From NCBI GenBank assembly GCA_035416745.1, contig DAOLNV010000005.1, forward strand, positions 22,620-86,619: DNA of 64,000 nt, in the 5' to 3' direction. This DNA comes from Candidatus Hydrogenedentota bacterium. Lineage in GTDB: Bacteria > Hydrogenedentota > Hydrogenedentia > Hydrogenedentales > SLHB01. Within the stretch, counting starts at the first letter, position 1, and every line of letters starts with the position of its first letter. Below the pieces are notes generated by a model. It saw nothing but the letters and a program-made list of their open reading frames with translations, was not told the origin of the DNA and made no database searches. The translations under genes and the position numbers were made by a program. Below, piece by piece: positions 54,424 to 62,365 of this stretch.

Positions 54424-54564
54424 ATGAAGCACGTGAAACCACTTTCGCGGAAACCCGGGGTTGCGCAGCAGACGGTTTTGGAGGTCAAGTTGGAAGCGCT
54501 TCTGTATTATGTTGACGCAGGGGCCGAGTACGTCTTTAACAAGTTTGAAAACGCTGTTGTGTAG
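54424..54564 (+). CDS. Small protein B of a three-member family
   Basis: 46 residues from ATG 54424; GGGGAGAGGA ends ten bases upstream. It begins MKHVKPLSRKPGVAQQT, nearly the same pattern as protein C (MNHCKPISKIPERAQTS): identical K, P, S, P, A, Q spacing. The remainder, LEVKLEALLYYVDAGAEYV, FNKFENAVV, is a predicted helix with hydrophobic face. The conserved head with a variable tail is what a precursor-peptide or small-effector family looks like, but no processing site is known. Confidence 0.6.
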   Translation: MKHVKPLSRKPGVAQQTVLEVKLEALLYYVDAGAEYVFNKFENAVV

Positions 54565-54589
54565 GCAGGTCAACCGGAGAACATCCTTG

Positions 54590-54754
54590 ATGAACCACTG
54601 CAAACCTATTTCGAAGATCCCCGAGCGGGCTCAAACATCGAATTTCGTTCTGCTGAAGAACTTCACCCAGGATTTGGCCGAGCGCGTGTTGAGTATTCAG
54701 CGCTCCAAACCATGGGGAATCTACTGGCCGCCCGGCGGGGGAGATGAAGATTAA
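54590..54754 (+). CDS. Small protein C of a three-member family
   Basis: 54 residues from ATG 54590, ten bases after GGAG and 25 bases after the stop of protein B, so B and C are co-transcribed. The head MNHCKPISKIPERAQTS is followed by a helical part (NFVLLKNFTQDLAERVLSI) and an aromatic/Pro/Gly tail, SKPWGIYWPPGGGDED, quite unlike the tails of A and B. The tail's Trp/Tyr-Pro-Gly-Asp content would suit a modified peptide core, which is inference. The unit ends with a terminator at 54889. Confidence 0.6.
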   Translation: MNHCKPISKIPERAQTSNFVLLKNFTQDLAERVLSIQRSKPWGIYWPPGGGDED

Positions 54755-54888
54755 GCCGGGCCGAGATTGTGAGGGCGTTGTCCGCCGGTTCCGCGAGTGA
54801 GTGGCACGTCAGATGGCAGGGGCGCAGGGAAATGCGACAAGACGCCTGAGTCACGGCTGTTACGGCAAAGTCAGGGATTGAGAATTGG

Positions 54889-54932
54889 AACTGCCGCCTG
54901 GGAAACCCATCCCGGGCGGCAGTTTGTTTTTC
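54889..54932 (+). terminator. Intrinsic terminator of the small-ORF unit
   Basis: A perfect ten-base stem AACTGCCGCC/GGCGGCAGTT can be extended inward by TGGG/CCCG to about 14 pairs around an eight-base loop, and is followed by a T-rich tract (TTGTTTTT). It lies 134 bases after the stop of small protein C and ten bases before the convergent kinase's stop. It gives independent support that the rightward small-ORF strand is transcribed. Confidence 0.8.
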
Positions 54933-54942
54933 CTGCACGTCT

Positions 54943-55776
54943 TCAGATGCGGCTTCGTCCGATGGCGGACATGCGTATTCTCAGTTCGTCGCAGTTCTCG
55001 AAACGTTTTTCCGGCTCCTTGCTCATCATCCGCATGATGATATCCCCTAAATCTCTGGGGCATCTCGGATTGGCGTCCGAAGGGTGGTCCGGCATGGTCT
55101 GAAGATGGCACTCGTAAAGCCGCTGCAGATTGTCGACTCGGAAAGGCACCTTTCCCGTAAATATCAAGTAGAAAGTGGCGCCCAACGAATAAATATCGCT
55201 CCGCGACGTAGCGCGTTCGCCTCGGATGATTTCCGGCGCGACGTACATTGGCGTCACTTGTTCCTTCAACCCGGTGTCCAACAGGGTAAACAGCCTTTCG
55301 CGCGCCAGCGAGTAATCTGTCAGCTTGGCAATACCCTTGCGAGTGAACAAGACGTTTGCCGGCTTCATGTCGTGGTGGATGAACCCCTGGTCGTGAATGT
55401 ATTGCAGGCCATTGCACATCTGCGCGACGACCACCATGCGTTCCTGGAGGTTCCACGGCCGGTTTTCGATGTACCACCTGAGGTCCGGCCCGTCCACGTA
55501 TTCTTCGACCAGACAATGCCCCTCGTCTCCGGAAACCAGGTCGTATATCTGGACGACGTTGCTGTGTTCAAACTTCTTGAAGCGTTTGACGCTCTTGGCC
55601 AATTCGCGGAGGTGGAGATTGTTGCGAAAGAAATTGGCGTGAAACAGTTTGACCGCCACGATGTTGCCTGTTTTCGTATCGATGGCGCGATAGACTACGC
55701 CGGTGCCTCCGCGTCCCAGCAGGAGGTCGATCCGAAAATGATACAGTTTGTATCTATCCGGGGGTTCGTGACGCAA
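54943..55776 (-). CDS. Serine/threonine protein kinase (PknB/Hanks type), catalytic domain only
   Basis: 277 residues. Glycine loop LGRGGTGVVYRA (about residues 20-31), ATP Lys43 in VAVKLF, catalytic loop HHDMKPANVLF (Asp136), metal site LTDYSLA in place of DFG (Asp154), and PMYVAPEI for the APE motif. The DYS variant keeps the Asp, so activity is plausible. It is a bare kinase, without PASTA, TPR or membrane helix. It follows rsfS by 16 bases at the end of the gatC-gatA-gatB-rsfS run. Its substrates are unknown. Confidence 0.9.
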   Translation of the reverse strand: MRHEPPDRYKLYHFRIDLLLGRGGTGVVYRAIDTKTGNIVAVKLFHANFFRNNLHLRELAKSVKRFKKFEHSNVVQIYDLVSGDEGHCLVEEYVDGPDLRWYIENRPWNLQERMVVVAQMCNGLQYIHDQGFIHHDMKPANVLFTRKGIAKLTDYSLARERLFTLLDTGLKEQVTPMYVAPEIIRGERATSRSDIYSLGATFYLIFTGKVPFRVDNLQRLYECHLQTMPDHPSDANPRCPRDLGDIIMRMMSKEPEKRFENCDELRIRMSAIGRSRI

Positions 55777-55792
55777 CGCAGTTCATCCCCTT

Positions 55793-56179
55793 CTATACGT
55801 CAAATGCAAGGTTGATTTCGGGGGCGTCGCCCCAGAGGCCGTCCAGATCATAGAATTCCCGCGCCTTTTCACGAAAGACGTGCACGATGATATTGCCAAA
55901 GTCAATTAGAAGCCAGCCCGCCCCTGCATCGCCTTCGGCTCCCCGGGGCAGTATGCCGATTTCCTTCATGCCCATGCGAATGGAATTGTAGATTGCTTTG
56001 ACCTGCGGCTCGCTGGAAGCGCTGCAAATAACGAAAACATCCGCCATTACTGTAAGGCCGCGTAAATCGTAGGCCCTGATATCGCGGGCCTTGTGCTTCG
56101 CGGCGCATTCAGCGATGCGCAGGGTGTTGGGAAGGAAGTCCGGCTCGGTTGATTTGGATTTGCGAACGAGTTTCGCCAA
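55793..56179 (-). CDS. rsfS: Ribosomal silencing factor RsfS
   Basis: 128 residues. Characteristic motifs are YDLRGLTVMADVFVICSASSE (in parts: DLRGLTVMADVFVIC), QVKAIYNSI and GWLLIDFGNIIVHVFREKAREFYDLDGLWGDA (in parts: WLLIDFGNIIVHVF, FYDLDGLWGDA). It binds L14 and blocks subunit joining under starvation. The gene lies between gatB (18 bases) and the Ser/Thr kinase (16 bases). Confidence 0.94.
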   Translation of the reverse strand: MAKLVRKSKSTEPDFLPNTLRIAECAAKHKARDIRAYDLRGLTVMADVFVICSASSEPQVKAIYNSIRMGMKEIGILPRGAEGDAGAGWLLIDFGNIIVHVFREKAREFYDLDGLWGDAPEINLAFDV

Positions 56180-56197
56180 TTCCCCTTATGCTCCTTG

Positions 56198-57628
56198 TTA
56201 CCGTTCCAATGCCTTCATGAGGATGTCGTTTACCAATTTGGGATTGGCTTTGCCTTTTGTGGCCTTCATCACCTGGCCCACCAGAAAACCCAGCGCCTTT
56301 TCTTTTCCGTTCCTGAAATCGTCAACCGGCCCGGGATTGGCGGCGACCACGCTCGCGACGACTTTCGTCAGTTCGTTCTCGTCACTGATTTGTACCAACC
56401 CTCTTGCTTCCACGATGCTTTTTGCGCTCTTGCCCGTTTCGAACATCTCCAGCAGCACATCTTTGGCGATCTTGCCGCTGATTGTACCATCATCGATCAA
56501 ACGAATCATCGCTGCCAGTTCACCGCTGGAGACCTTGCATGTTTCGATGGCGACGCCGGTCTTGACGAGCAAAGCCTGCAAATCGCCCATAATCCAGTTC
56601 GCGGCGGGTTTTGCTGCAGCGCCGGCCTTCACGGTGATCTCGAAATAGTCAGCCATGCCGCGTGACGCGGTCAAGACATCGGCGTCATAGGCCGACAACC
56701 CGTACTCTTCCTGAAGACGCGTCCAGCGGGCGCGGGGCAGTTCGGGAAGGGTCTCGCGGATCTTGGCTTCCCATGCTTCGTCAACGGCCAAAGGCACGAG
56801 GTCGGGCTCGGGGAAATAGCGGTAATCATGAGCCGATTCTTTGCTGCGTTGCGAAACCGTGATTCCGCGGTCTGCATCCCATCCCCGGGTCTCCTGCAGA
56901 ATGGTTCCACCTTCGTCGAGGAGCTGCCGCTGGCGCGCGATTTCAAATTCGATGGCCTTCTGCACGCCGCTGAACGAGGCCACGTTCTTGACCTCTGTCT
57001 TGACGCCGAACTCCTTTGCGCCGGCTGGCCGGATGCTGACGTTGGCTTCAGCGCGCAGCGACCCTTCTTCCATGTTGCAGTCGCTGACTTCGAGGTACTG
57101 CAGGATGCGTTTGAGTTGGGTGAGGTAGGCGAACGCCTCGTCCGCGCTCGAAATATCGGGCTCGGTGACGATCTCGAGCAAGGGAACGCCGCTGCGGTTG
57201 AAGTCGATGCCGCTTACGCCGCCACCCAGCGTGTGGGTATTCCGAGCGGTATCTTCCTCGAGATGCGCCCGTGTGATGCCGATCCGCTTTGTTTCGCCGT
57301 TGACGGTAATCTGGATGCATCCGTCATGGCACAACGGCAGATCGTACTGGCTGATCTGGTAATTCTTCGCAAGGTCCGGGTAGAAGTAATTCTTGCGGTC
57401 CATTTTTGACCAGCGCGCGATGGTGCAATTCAGCGCGAGTCCTGCCGCCACGGCAAATTCTACTGCCCGCTTGTTCATGACCGGCAGCACGCCCGGCATG
57501 CCCAGGCATATGGGGCAGACATTCGTGTTCGGCGGCGCATGGAACCGTGTGCTGCAGCTGCAAAACATCTTGGATGCGGTGTTCAGCTCGACGTGGACTT
57601 CCATCCCGATTACTGCTTCATATTCCAT
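56198..57628 (-). CDS. gatB: Aspartyl/glutamyl-tRNA amidotransferase subunit B
   Basis: 476 residues. It forms the kinase/transamidation core of GatCAB, which converts Glu-tRNA(Gln) or Asp-tRNA(Asn). Signs: GMEVHVELNTASKMFCSC and VCPICLGMPGVLPVMN, carrying the CxC...CxxC zinc motif; GVPLLEIVTEPDI; and a C-terminal YqeY/tail domain (GQVMKATKGKANPKLVNDIL, read in parts). This bacterium therefore charges Gln and/or Asn indirectly. Follows gatA by 37 bases. Confidence 0.97.
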   Translation of the reverse strand: MEYEAVIGMEVHVELNTASKMFCSCSTRFHAPPNTNVCPICLGMPGVLPVMNKRAVEFAVAAGLALNCTIARWSKMDRKNYFYPDLAKNYQISQYDLPLCHDGCIQITVNGETKRIGITRAHLEEDTARNTHTLGGGVSGIDFNRSGVPLLEIVTEPDISSADEAFAYLTQLKRILQYLEVSDCNMEEGSLRAEANVSIRPAGAKEFGVKTEVKNVASFSGVQKAIEFEIARQRQLLDEGGTILQETRGWDADRGITVSQRSKESAHDYRYFPEPDLVPLAVDEAWEAKIRETLPELPRARWTRLQEEYGLSAYDADVLTASRGMADYFEITVKAGAAAKPAANWIMGDLQALLVKTGVAIETCKVSSGELAAMIRLIDDGTISGKIAKDVLLEMFETGKSAKSIVEARGLVQISDENELTKVVASVVAANPGPVDDFRNGKEKALGFLVGQVMKATKGKANPKLVNDILMKALER

Positions 57629-57665
57629 CTCGTCAGGTCCCTAACCGGCGCGACGCGCCGTCCGT

Positions 57666-59135
57666 TTACGCAATTGGGGGAACGCCCATCTCCAGGTTCC
57701 GATGTTGTTCATAGGTATACCCCACGCGGAGCACCGTTTCCTCGTCAAATGGCTTGCCCAGCATCTGCAAGCCCACCGGCAACCCCGATTCCGTGAGGCC
57801 GCAGGGCATGCTCATTCCCGGGATGCTGGCCAGATTCACCGAAATGGTATAGATGTCACTCAGGTACATCTCGAGGGGGTCGGCGGTTTTTTCGCCCAGT
57901 TTGAAGGCGGGGGTAGGCGATGTGGGCGTAAGGATCACGTCGCATTTTTCAAACGCCTTCTGGAAATCCTGCCGGATAAGGGTCCGCACCTTCTGGGCCT
58001 TGAGGTAGTACGCGTCGTAGTAGCCGCTCGAAAGCACGTACGTCCCGAGCATGATGCGCCGCCGCACTTCCGGGCCAAATGCCTCTGTCTTGGAGTTGAC
58101 GTACATGTCGCGCACGTCAGTGACATTCGGCGAACGGTAGCCGTACCGGACGCCGTCAAAACGTGCGAGGTTGGCGCTCGCTTCGGCCGTGCAGATGATG
58201 TAATAGACCGCGATCGCATAATCCGTGTGAGGCAGGGAGACGTCGATGACCTTTGCCCCCAAGCCTTTCAATACGTCGACGGCGGCCTCGACGCGGGTCC
58301 GCACATCACCGCCCAGAGCGTCAGTGAAATATTCCTTGGGAAGGCCGACCGTGATATCCGAGACGTCATCGCGCAAGGCTCTGGTGAAATCGGGAACGGG
58401 TGTATCGGACGAAGTCGAGTCGCGCGGGTCCAGACCGCACAACACGTTGAGCGCCAAGGCCATGTCTTTCATGTCCTTGGTGAAGGGGCCGACCTGGTCC
58501 AGCGATGACGCGAACGCCACCAGCCCGTAGCGCGACACGCGCCCGTAGGTCGGTTTCAGTCCGACGCATCCACAGCATGCCGCCGGCTGGCGGATGGACC
58601 CGCCTGTATCGCTCCCGAGCGCGATTGCGCACTCGTCGGCCGCAATAGCCGCCGCTGAACCGCCGCTCGAGCCGCCCGGCACGCACGCGAGATTCCAAGG
58701 GTTATGAGTGATCTGGACTGCCGAGTTCTCTGTCGACGAGCCCATGGCGAATTCGTCCATATTGAGTTTGCCGAGGAAAATGCCCCCCGCGGCGTCTAGT
58801 TTCTCGATAATCGTCGCGTCAAACGGGCTTCGATAACCCTTCAAGATCTTTGAGCAGCATGTTGTCGTGCCCACCTTGGTGCAGAATACGTCTTTGACGC
58901 CGACGGGCACGCCGGCGAGAGGACCGGCGTCCTCTCCCCTCTTCAGTTTCGCGTCGACCTTCTCCGCCTGGCGCAGAGCATGGTCTTCCCACACGTCCGT
59001 ATATGCTTGCACCTTGCCATCGACGGCCTTGATGCGGTTTAGAAAGCTCTGGGTCACCTCGGCAGCGGTGGTTTCGCCGCTCCGCACGGCATCGCGCAAC
59101 TCATGTGCAGTCAACCTGTACCATTCACGACTCAT
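57666..59135 (-). CDS. gatA: Aspartyl/glutamyl-tRNA amidotransferase subunit A
   Basis: 489 residues from ATG 59135, six bases after GGGAG. Amidase-signature enzyme providing ammonia from glutamine. The Ser-cisSer-Lys triad is present: Lys in VPVGVKDVF (about residue 79), cis-Ser in CVPGGSSGGSAAA, and the nucleophile Ser in GSDTGGSIRQPA. Glutaminase family features such as GLKPTYGRVSRYGL follow. Follows gatC by 48 bases. Confidence 0.97.
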   Translation of the reverse strand: MSREWYRLTAHELRDAVRSGETTAAEVTQSFLNRIKAVDGKVQAYTDVWEDHALRQAEKVDAKLKRGEDAGPLAGVPVGVKDVFCTKVGTTTCCSKILKGYRSPFDATIIEKLDAAGGIFLGKLNMDEFAMGSSTENSAVQITHNPWNLACVPGGSSGGSAAAIAADECAIALGSDTGGSIRQPAACCGCVGLKPTYGRVSRYGLVAFASSLDQVGPFTKDMKDMALALNVLCGLDPRDSTSSDTPVPDFTRALRDDVSDITVGLPKEYFTDALGGDVRTRVEAAVDVLKGLGAKVIDVSLPHTDYAIAVYYIICTAEASANLARFDGVRYGYRSPNVTDVRDMYVNSKTEAFGPEVRRRIMLGTYVLSSGYYDAYYLKAQKVRTLIRQDFQKAFEKCDVILTPTSPTPAFKLGEKTADPLEMYLSDIYTISVNLASIPGMSMPCGLTESGLPVGLQMLGKPFDEETVLRVGYTYEQHRNLEMGVPPIA

Positions 59136-59183
59136 GAGCAACTCCCGGCGAAATGGGGGCTGTGCGCCGCCCGTTGAATAGCC

Positions 59184-59486
59184 CTAGCCTTCCAGGATCT
59201 TCGGCACGAGAAAGTACTCGCCGTTAGTCTGGGGCGCGTTTCGGAGAGCATCTTCCCTGTTCAGGGAAGGTTTTACGACATCGTCCCGATACACATTGGT
59301 CATTTCCTGCGCGTGCATCATGGGCTCGATAGTATCGGTATTCAGCTCGTTCAGCTTATCCATGTAGCCCAGAATATCGGTCATCTCGCCGACCAGACGC
59401 TCCTTCGTAGCGTCATCCAGCGCCAAATGCGCCAATCGGGCCACATAATCAACGTCTTGTTGGGTGATCTTCGCCACTGTTGTCAT
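59184..59486 (-). CDS. gatC: Aspartyl/glutamyl-tRNA amidotransferase subunit C
   Basis: 100 residues from ATG 59486. A GTG at 59474 gives AKITQQDVDYVARLAHL, closer to typical GatC N-termini and with GGGGA at better spacing, so the true start may be four codons later. GatC wraps GatA to GatB. Features: the N-terminal helix VDYVARLAHLALDD, DKLNELNTDTIEPM and the C-terminal conserved RDDVVKPSLNREDALRNAP (in parts: DDVVKPSLNREDALRNAP). It heads the gatCAB-rsfS-kinase unit. Confidence 0.95.
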   Translation of the reverse strand: MTTVAKITQQDVDYVARLAHLALDDATKERLVGEMTDILGYMDKLNELNTDTIEPMMHAQEMTNVYRDDVVKPSLNREDALRNAPQTNGEYFLVPKILEG

Positions 59487-59529
59487 TCCCCACGCATGTC
59501 AGAATCAAGAAACGCCACAATGAAAGGCG

Positions 59530-59538
59530 ATCGTAGCA
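59530..59538 (-). promoter_or_regulatory. Predicted extended -10 of the gatCAB unit
   Basis: On the minus strand TATGCTACGATCG gives -10 TACGAT (59535-59530) with a TGC extension, nearly identical to the mgtE promoter (TATGCTACTATCG). The gatC start is about 45 bases further. No -35 is clear. Confidence 0.45.
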
Positions 59539-59658
59539 TAGAGAGCCATCCGGATTCCACGAAAGCGGGCGCTAAAAGCAGCCCCCGTCATAGAAGCGAA
59601 AAACGCTTGGAACATCTGAGTATGTTCGGCAAGCCACCGAGTCGCTACCCGTTCTTCG

Positions 59659-62232
59659 TTACTCTTCAGATTGTGCCATTGGAACCAGCTCAAGGGCCTG
59701 CAGGACGGCCTCGCGCTCGTCGCACCCGGTCAGACGCACCTCGATAATGCCGTGGCGGGGAGCAATGTCACTGAAAACGGCATCGTAGGCGCGGAATGTC
59801 CCGCCGGCTGCTTCCTCGACATCCATCCCGGAAATGAGCCGGTCGCCATTGATGTCCACATTCAGAATGTGCTTGACGAATCCCCCGTCTTTGTCTTTTT
59901 CGAGGAACCAGTGCAAAGGCGTACTGGCAAACAAGAGACGCACGGTGTAACGTCCGGGGCCGGTGGTAAGGTTGACCCAAAACTCCCTGCCGTGGATGCC
60001 GTAACGGTAGAGTTCCGGGTCTTCGGTGTTTCCGATATACATGGTGCGGCGCTCAGTCCACAGGGCGTCTTTCATGACATCCCTGCCGTAGCCGCTCCGA
60101 ACCACGAACTCCGAGGCCGGCCGCCATGCGTTGCCCTGCGAATCCTTGTAGTCCGTGCGCCCCGTGTAGCCAAAGATCATGCGTTGGGCGGTTCTTGGCC
60201 CTCCCCCGCTGCCGAATCCTGAATTCCCTTGTGCCGCGGAGTATTGGATGCCGCGCAATGACACTTCCGCGCCCCCGGAAACGGGGTTGCCTCGTCCCAG
60301 GGCTACAACGCGGAGCGTATGCTCGTCTTGTTTCAGCCCGCTCCGAGAGTAGATGGTCTGGTTGGCTCTGGGCTTGGGGCTCCAACAGTCGATGAAGGTT
60401 TGCTGCTTCTTTCCGTCGAGGAAAACCTCTGCGAGCCCTCCGCCGGGCCCGACGTCGCCGGTCACGCGCACCTGGTTGCCCTCGAAGGCGCAGGTCACGG
60501 AGGCTTCCGGCTCAGACGCCGCCATAACACCCCTGCGCTCGTTCCATGCCCCGGTTCTTGCCAAGGTTTCGGCCGCGACGAACTGCTGGGGATCCTGCCC
60601 GGTGATTTCCACGCGGCCGGCGTTGTCGTGCCGGATGGTCACTATGCAGTCGCCGTTGGGAAGGGTGTCGATGCGGTATCCGTTGGTATCCAGCTCTGGG
60701 CGCTCCTCCAACTCTTTGCCGTTGGCCGTTACGGCCTGCGGCATGAAAGCCAGACGCGCGACGTCGATGGTCTCAGGGAGCGCATCACATGTGGTGTAGG
60801 CAATCCGGCCGTCGGCGTATTCAATCCAGTTAACAACGGAGGTGCTGCGCATGAGGTGGTTTTCACGTGCGGGGCCGAAGGTTTCGGGCATCCACGCCAA
60901 GGCTTCCATGACCTGGCACAGCGGCCAGGGATGCGCAAGGTTCGACCACTCGCCCGTGGCCACGGCGTCCCCGAACAGGCCGTCCTTCACGACACCGTTT
61001 GTTTCGCTGTCGTACGTGGCCATGAGGATCATGCGGCGGCCGATCTCGCGCGCCCATTCGCTGTCCGCGAGCACGCCGTACCGAATCCACGTCGGCGCGG
61101 CGGTGTATTGGTTGTAGGACAGCGACGTGCCGCAGCAGGTCGACGATTCCGGAAATGCCCAGACGCCGCTGTAGGTGTCGGCGCACGAATTGGGGTCTAC
61201 GCTGTTTCGTGCAAACACGAGAGGCATGATGTTGCGCAGGTCATTCTGCCAGTTCGGAAACGCTCCACGGTACTTCAGCATATAGTCCACGCACATTGAC
61301 ACTATGCCGCACGTTACCGGATTGTCCCAGTCCCAGTATTGGCGTCCCCATACCTCGTTGTCGGTCCATCGGGGCAGCAACTGGTGACGTATGCAGGCGC
61401 GGCCGGCGTCCCGAGCGCGCATCAAGGCGCCATTCTCTCCGGCGTACCCGGAAGCGATAACCTCGTCAAGGAACTCACAGACCATGGTGGTGCTGCCGGT
61501 CAACTTGTCCGACCATCCGACCACCGATGGGTCGACGTAGCGGTTCCACGGCGGGAACGCGGGATCAAAATTGCACTTTTCGGCGAAAACATCTGCCCAA
61601 TGCCTGGCGGCCTCCCAGTACCGCTCCTCGCCCGTGAGTTTGTAGGTTTTGAGGACGTCCTCGCCCAGCCGAGCGCACAAATCGAGCTGGATGCGGGTGT
61701 CCTGCATGCATTTCCCGTAGACCTTTCCCCGGGTCGGCGTGCTGATGGGAAACCGCGGCCATTCGTGCCCGGCGTCCGTCAAGCCATAGTCGAGCACATA
61801 GTCGACCGTCAGGGTAACGTACGTTAGCGCGATGGGATCTCCGCTGTAGCGGTAATAATCGGTCAGACCCTTGATGATGCTCCATGCCCGCTGGCTGAGG
61901 TCGCCGCACATCCAGTCATTGGTCTCGGGAATCTGTATTTCGCCCTTGCTGGTAATGCTCCAGTGGGAGTTATAGATGAAATCCGGCGCGGCCATCACCG
62001 CTCGGTCCGTCCCGATCCACGGATACCGTTTATAGACCTCGATAGCGATGCGCAGGCGTTCGTCCAACTGCCCGTTCTGCCCCTCGTGCCAAGGGGCCAG
62101 GACTCCGTTCTCGTCCTCGCGCGTCCCGTGCGCATAATAGCTGTCCAAGCGGTTGGCGGCATGAGCGGGCGCCGCGGAAGCGACAAAAACGACGGAGACA
62201 AGAGAGACGGTCGATAAGTTGCGAAGCGTCAT
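59659..62232 (-). CDS. Secreted alpha/alpha-barrel protein with C-terminal malectin-like domain
   Basis: 857 residues. A signal peptide (LSTVSLVSVVFVASAAPAHA) precedes about 450 residues of alternating helical segments of the six-hairpin glycosidase type: WMCGDLSQRAWSIIKGLTDYY, LDLCARLGEDVLKTYKLTGEERYWEAARHWADVF (in parts: CARLGEDVLKTYKLTGEERY) and RRMILMATYDSET. A beta-sandwich region (about 490-640) and a C-terminal malectin-like carbohydrate-binding domain (GREFWVNLTTGPGRYTVRL, LNVDINGDRLISGMDVEEAAGG) follow. It is likely a secreted polysaccharide-active protein; no family-specific catalytic residues could be assigned. It follows the BNR gene by 133 bases. Confidence 0.65.
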   Translation of the reverse strand: MTLRNLSTVSLVSVVFVASAAPAHAANRLDSYYAHGTREDENGVLAPWHEGQNGQLDERLRIAIEVYKRYPWIGTDRAVMAAPDFIYNSHWSITSKGEIQIPETNDWMCGDLSQRAWSIIKGLTDYYRYSGDPIALTYVTLTVDYVLDYGLTDAGHEWPRFPISTPTRGKVYGKCMQDTRIQLDLCARLGEDVLKTYKLTGEERYWEAARHWADVFAEKCNFDPAFPPWNRYVDPSVVGWSDKLTGSTTMVCEFLDEVIASGYAGENGALMRARDAGRACIRHQLLPRWTDNEVWGRQYWDWDNPVTCGIVSMCVDYMLKYRGAFPNWQNDLRNIMPLVFARNSVDPNSCADTYSGVWAFPESSTCCGTSLSYNQYTAAPTWIRYGVLADSEWAREIGRRMILMATYDSETNGVVKDGLFGDAVATGEWSNLAHPWPLCQVMEALAWMPETFGPARENHLMRSTSVVNWIEYADGRIAYTTCDALPETIDVARLAFMPQAVTANGKELEERPELDTNGYRIDTLPNGDCIVTIRHDNAGRVEITGQDPQQFVAAETLARTGAWNERRGVMAASEPEASVTCAFEGNQVRVTGDVGPGGGLAEVFLDGKKQQTFIDCWSPKPRANQTIYSRSGLKQDEHTLRVVALGRGNPVSGGAEVSLRGIQYSAAQGNSGFGSGGGPRTAQRMIFGYTGRTDYKDSQGNAWRPASEFVVRSGYGRDVMKDALWTERRTMYIGNTEDPELYRYGIHGREFWVNLTTGPGRYTVRLLFASTPLHWFLEKDKDGGFVKHILNVDINGDRLISGMDVEEAAGGTFRAYDAVFSDIAPRHGIIEVRLTGCDEREAVLQALELVPMAQSEE

Positions 62233-62365
62233 GGCTCACCCCACGGGATTTGGTCAATGTGTCGGGCCGTCTATCGCGAGTCTATCGAAAACTTCCACAT
62301 AACGCCACGATTGAAAGGCTCTGTCTCTGTGCCCTTCGCGGCTTCGTGTAAGGAGTTCTTTGCCC

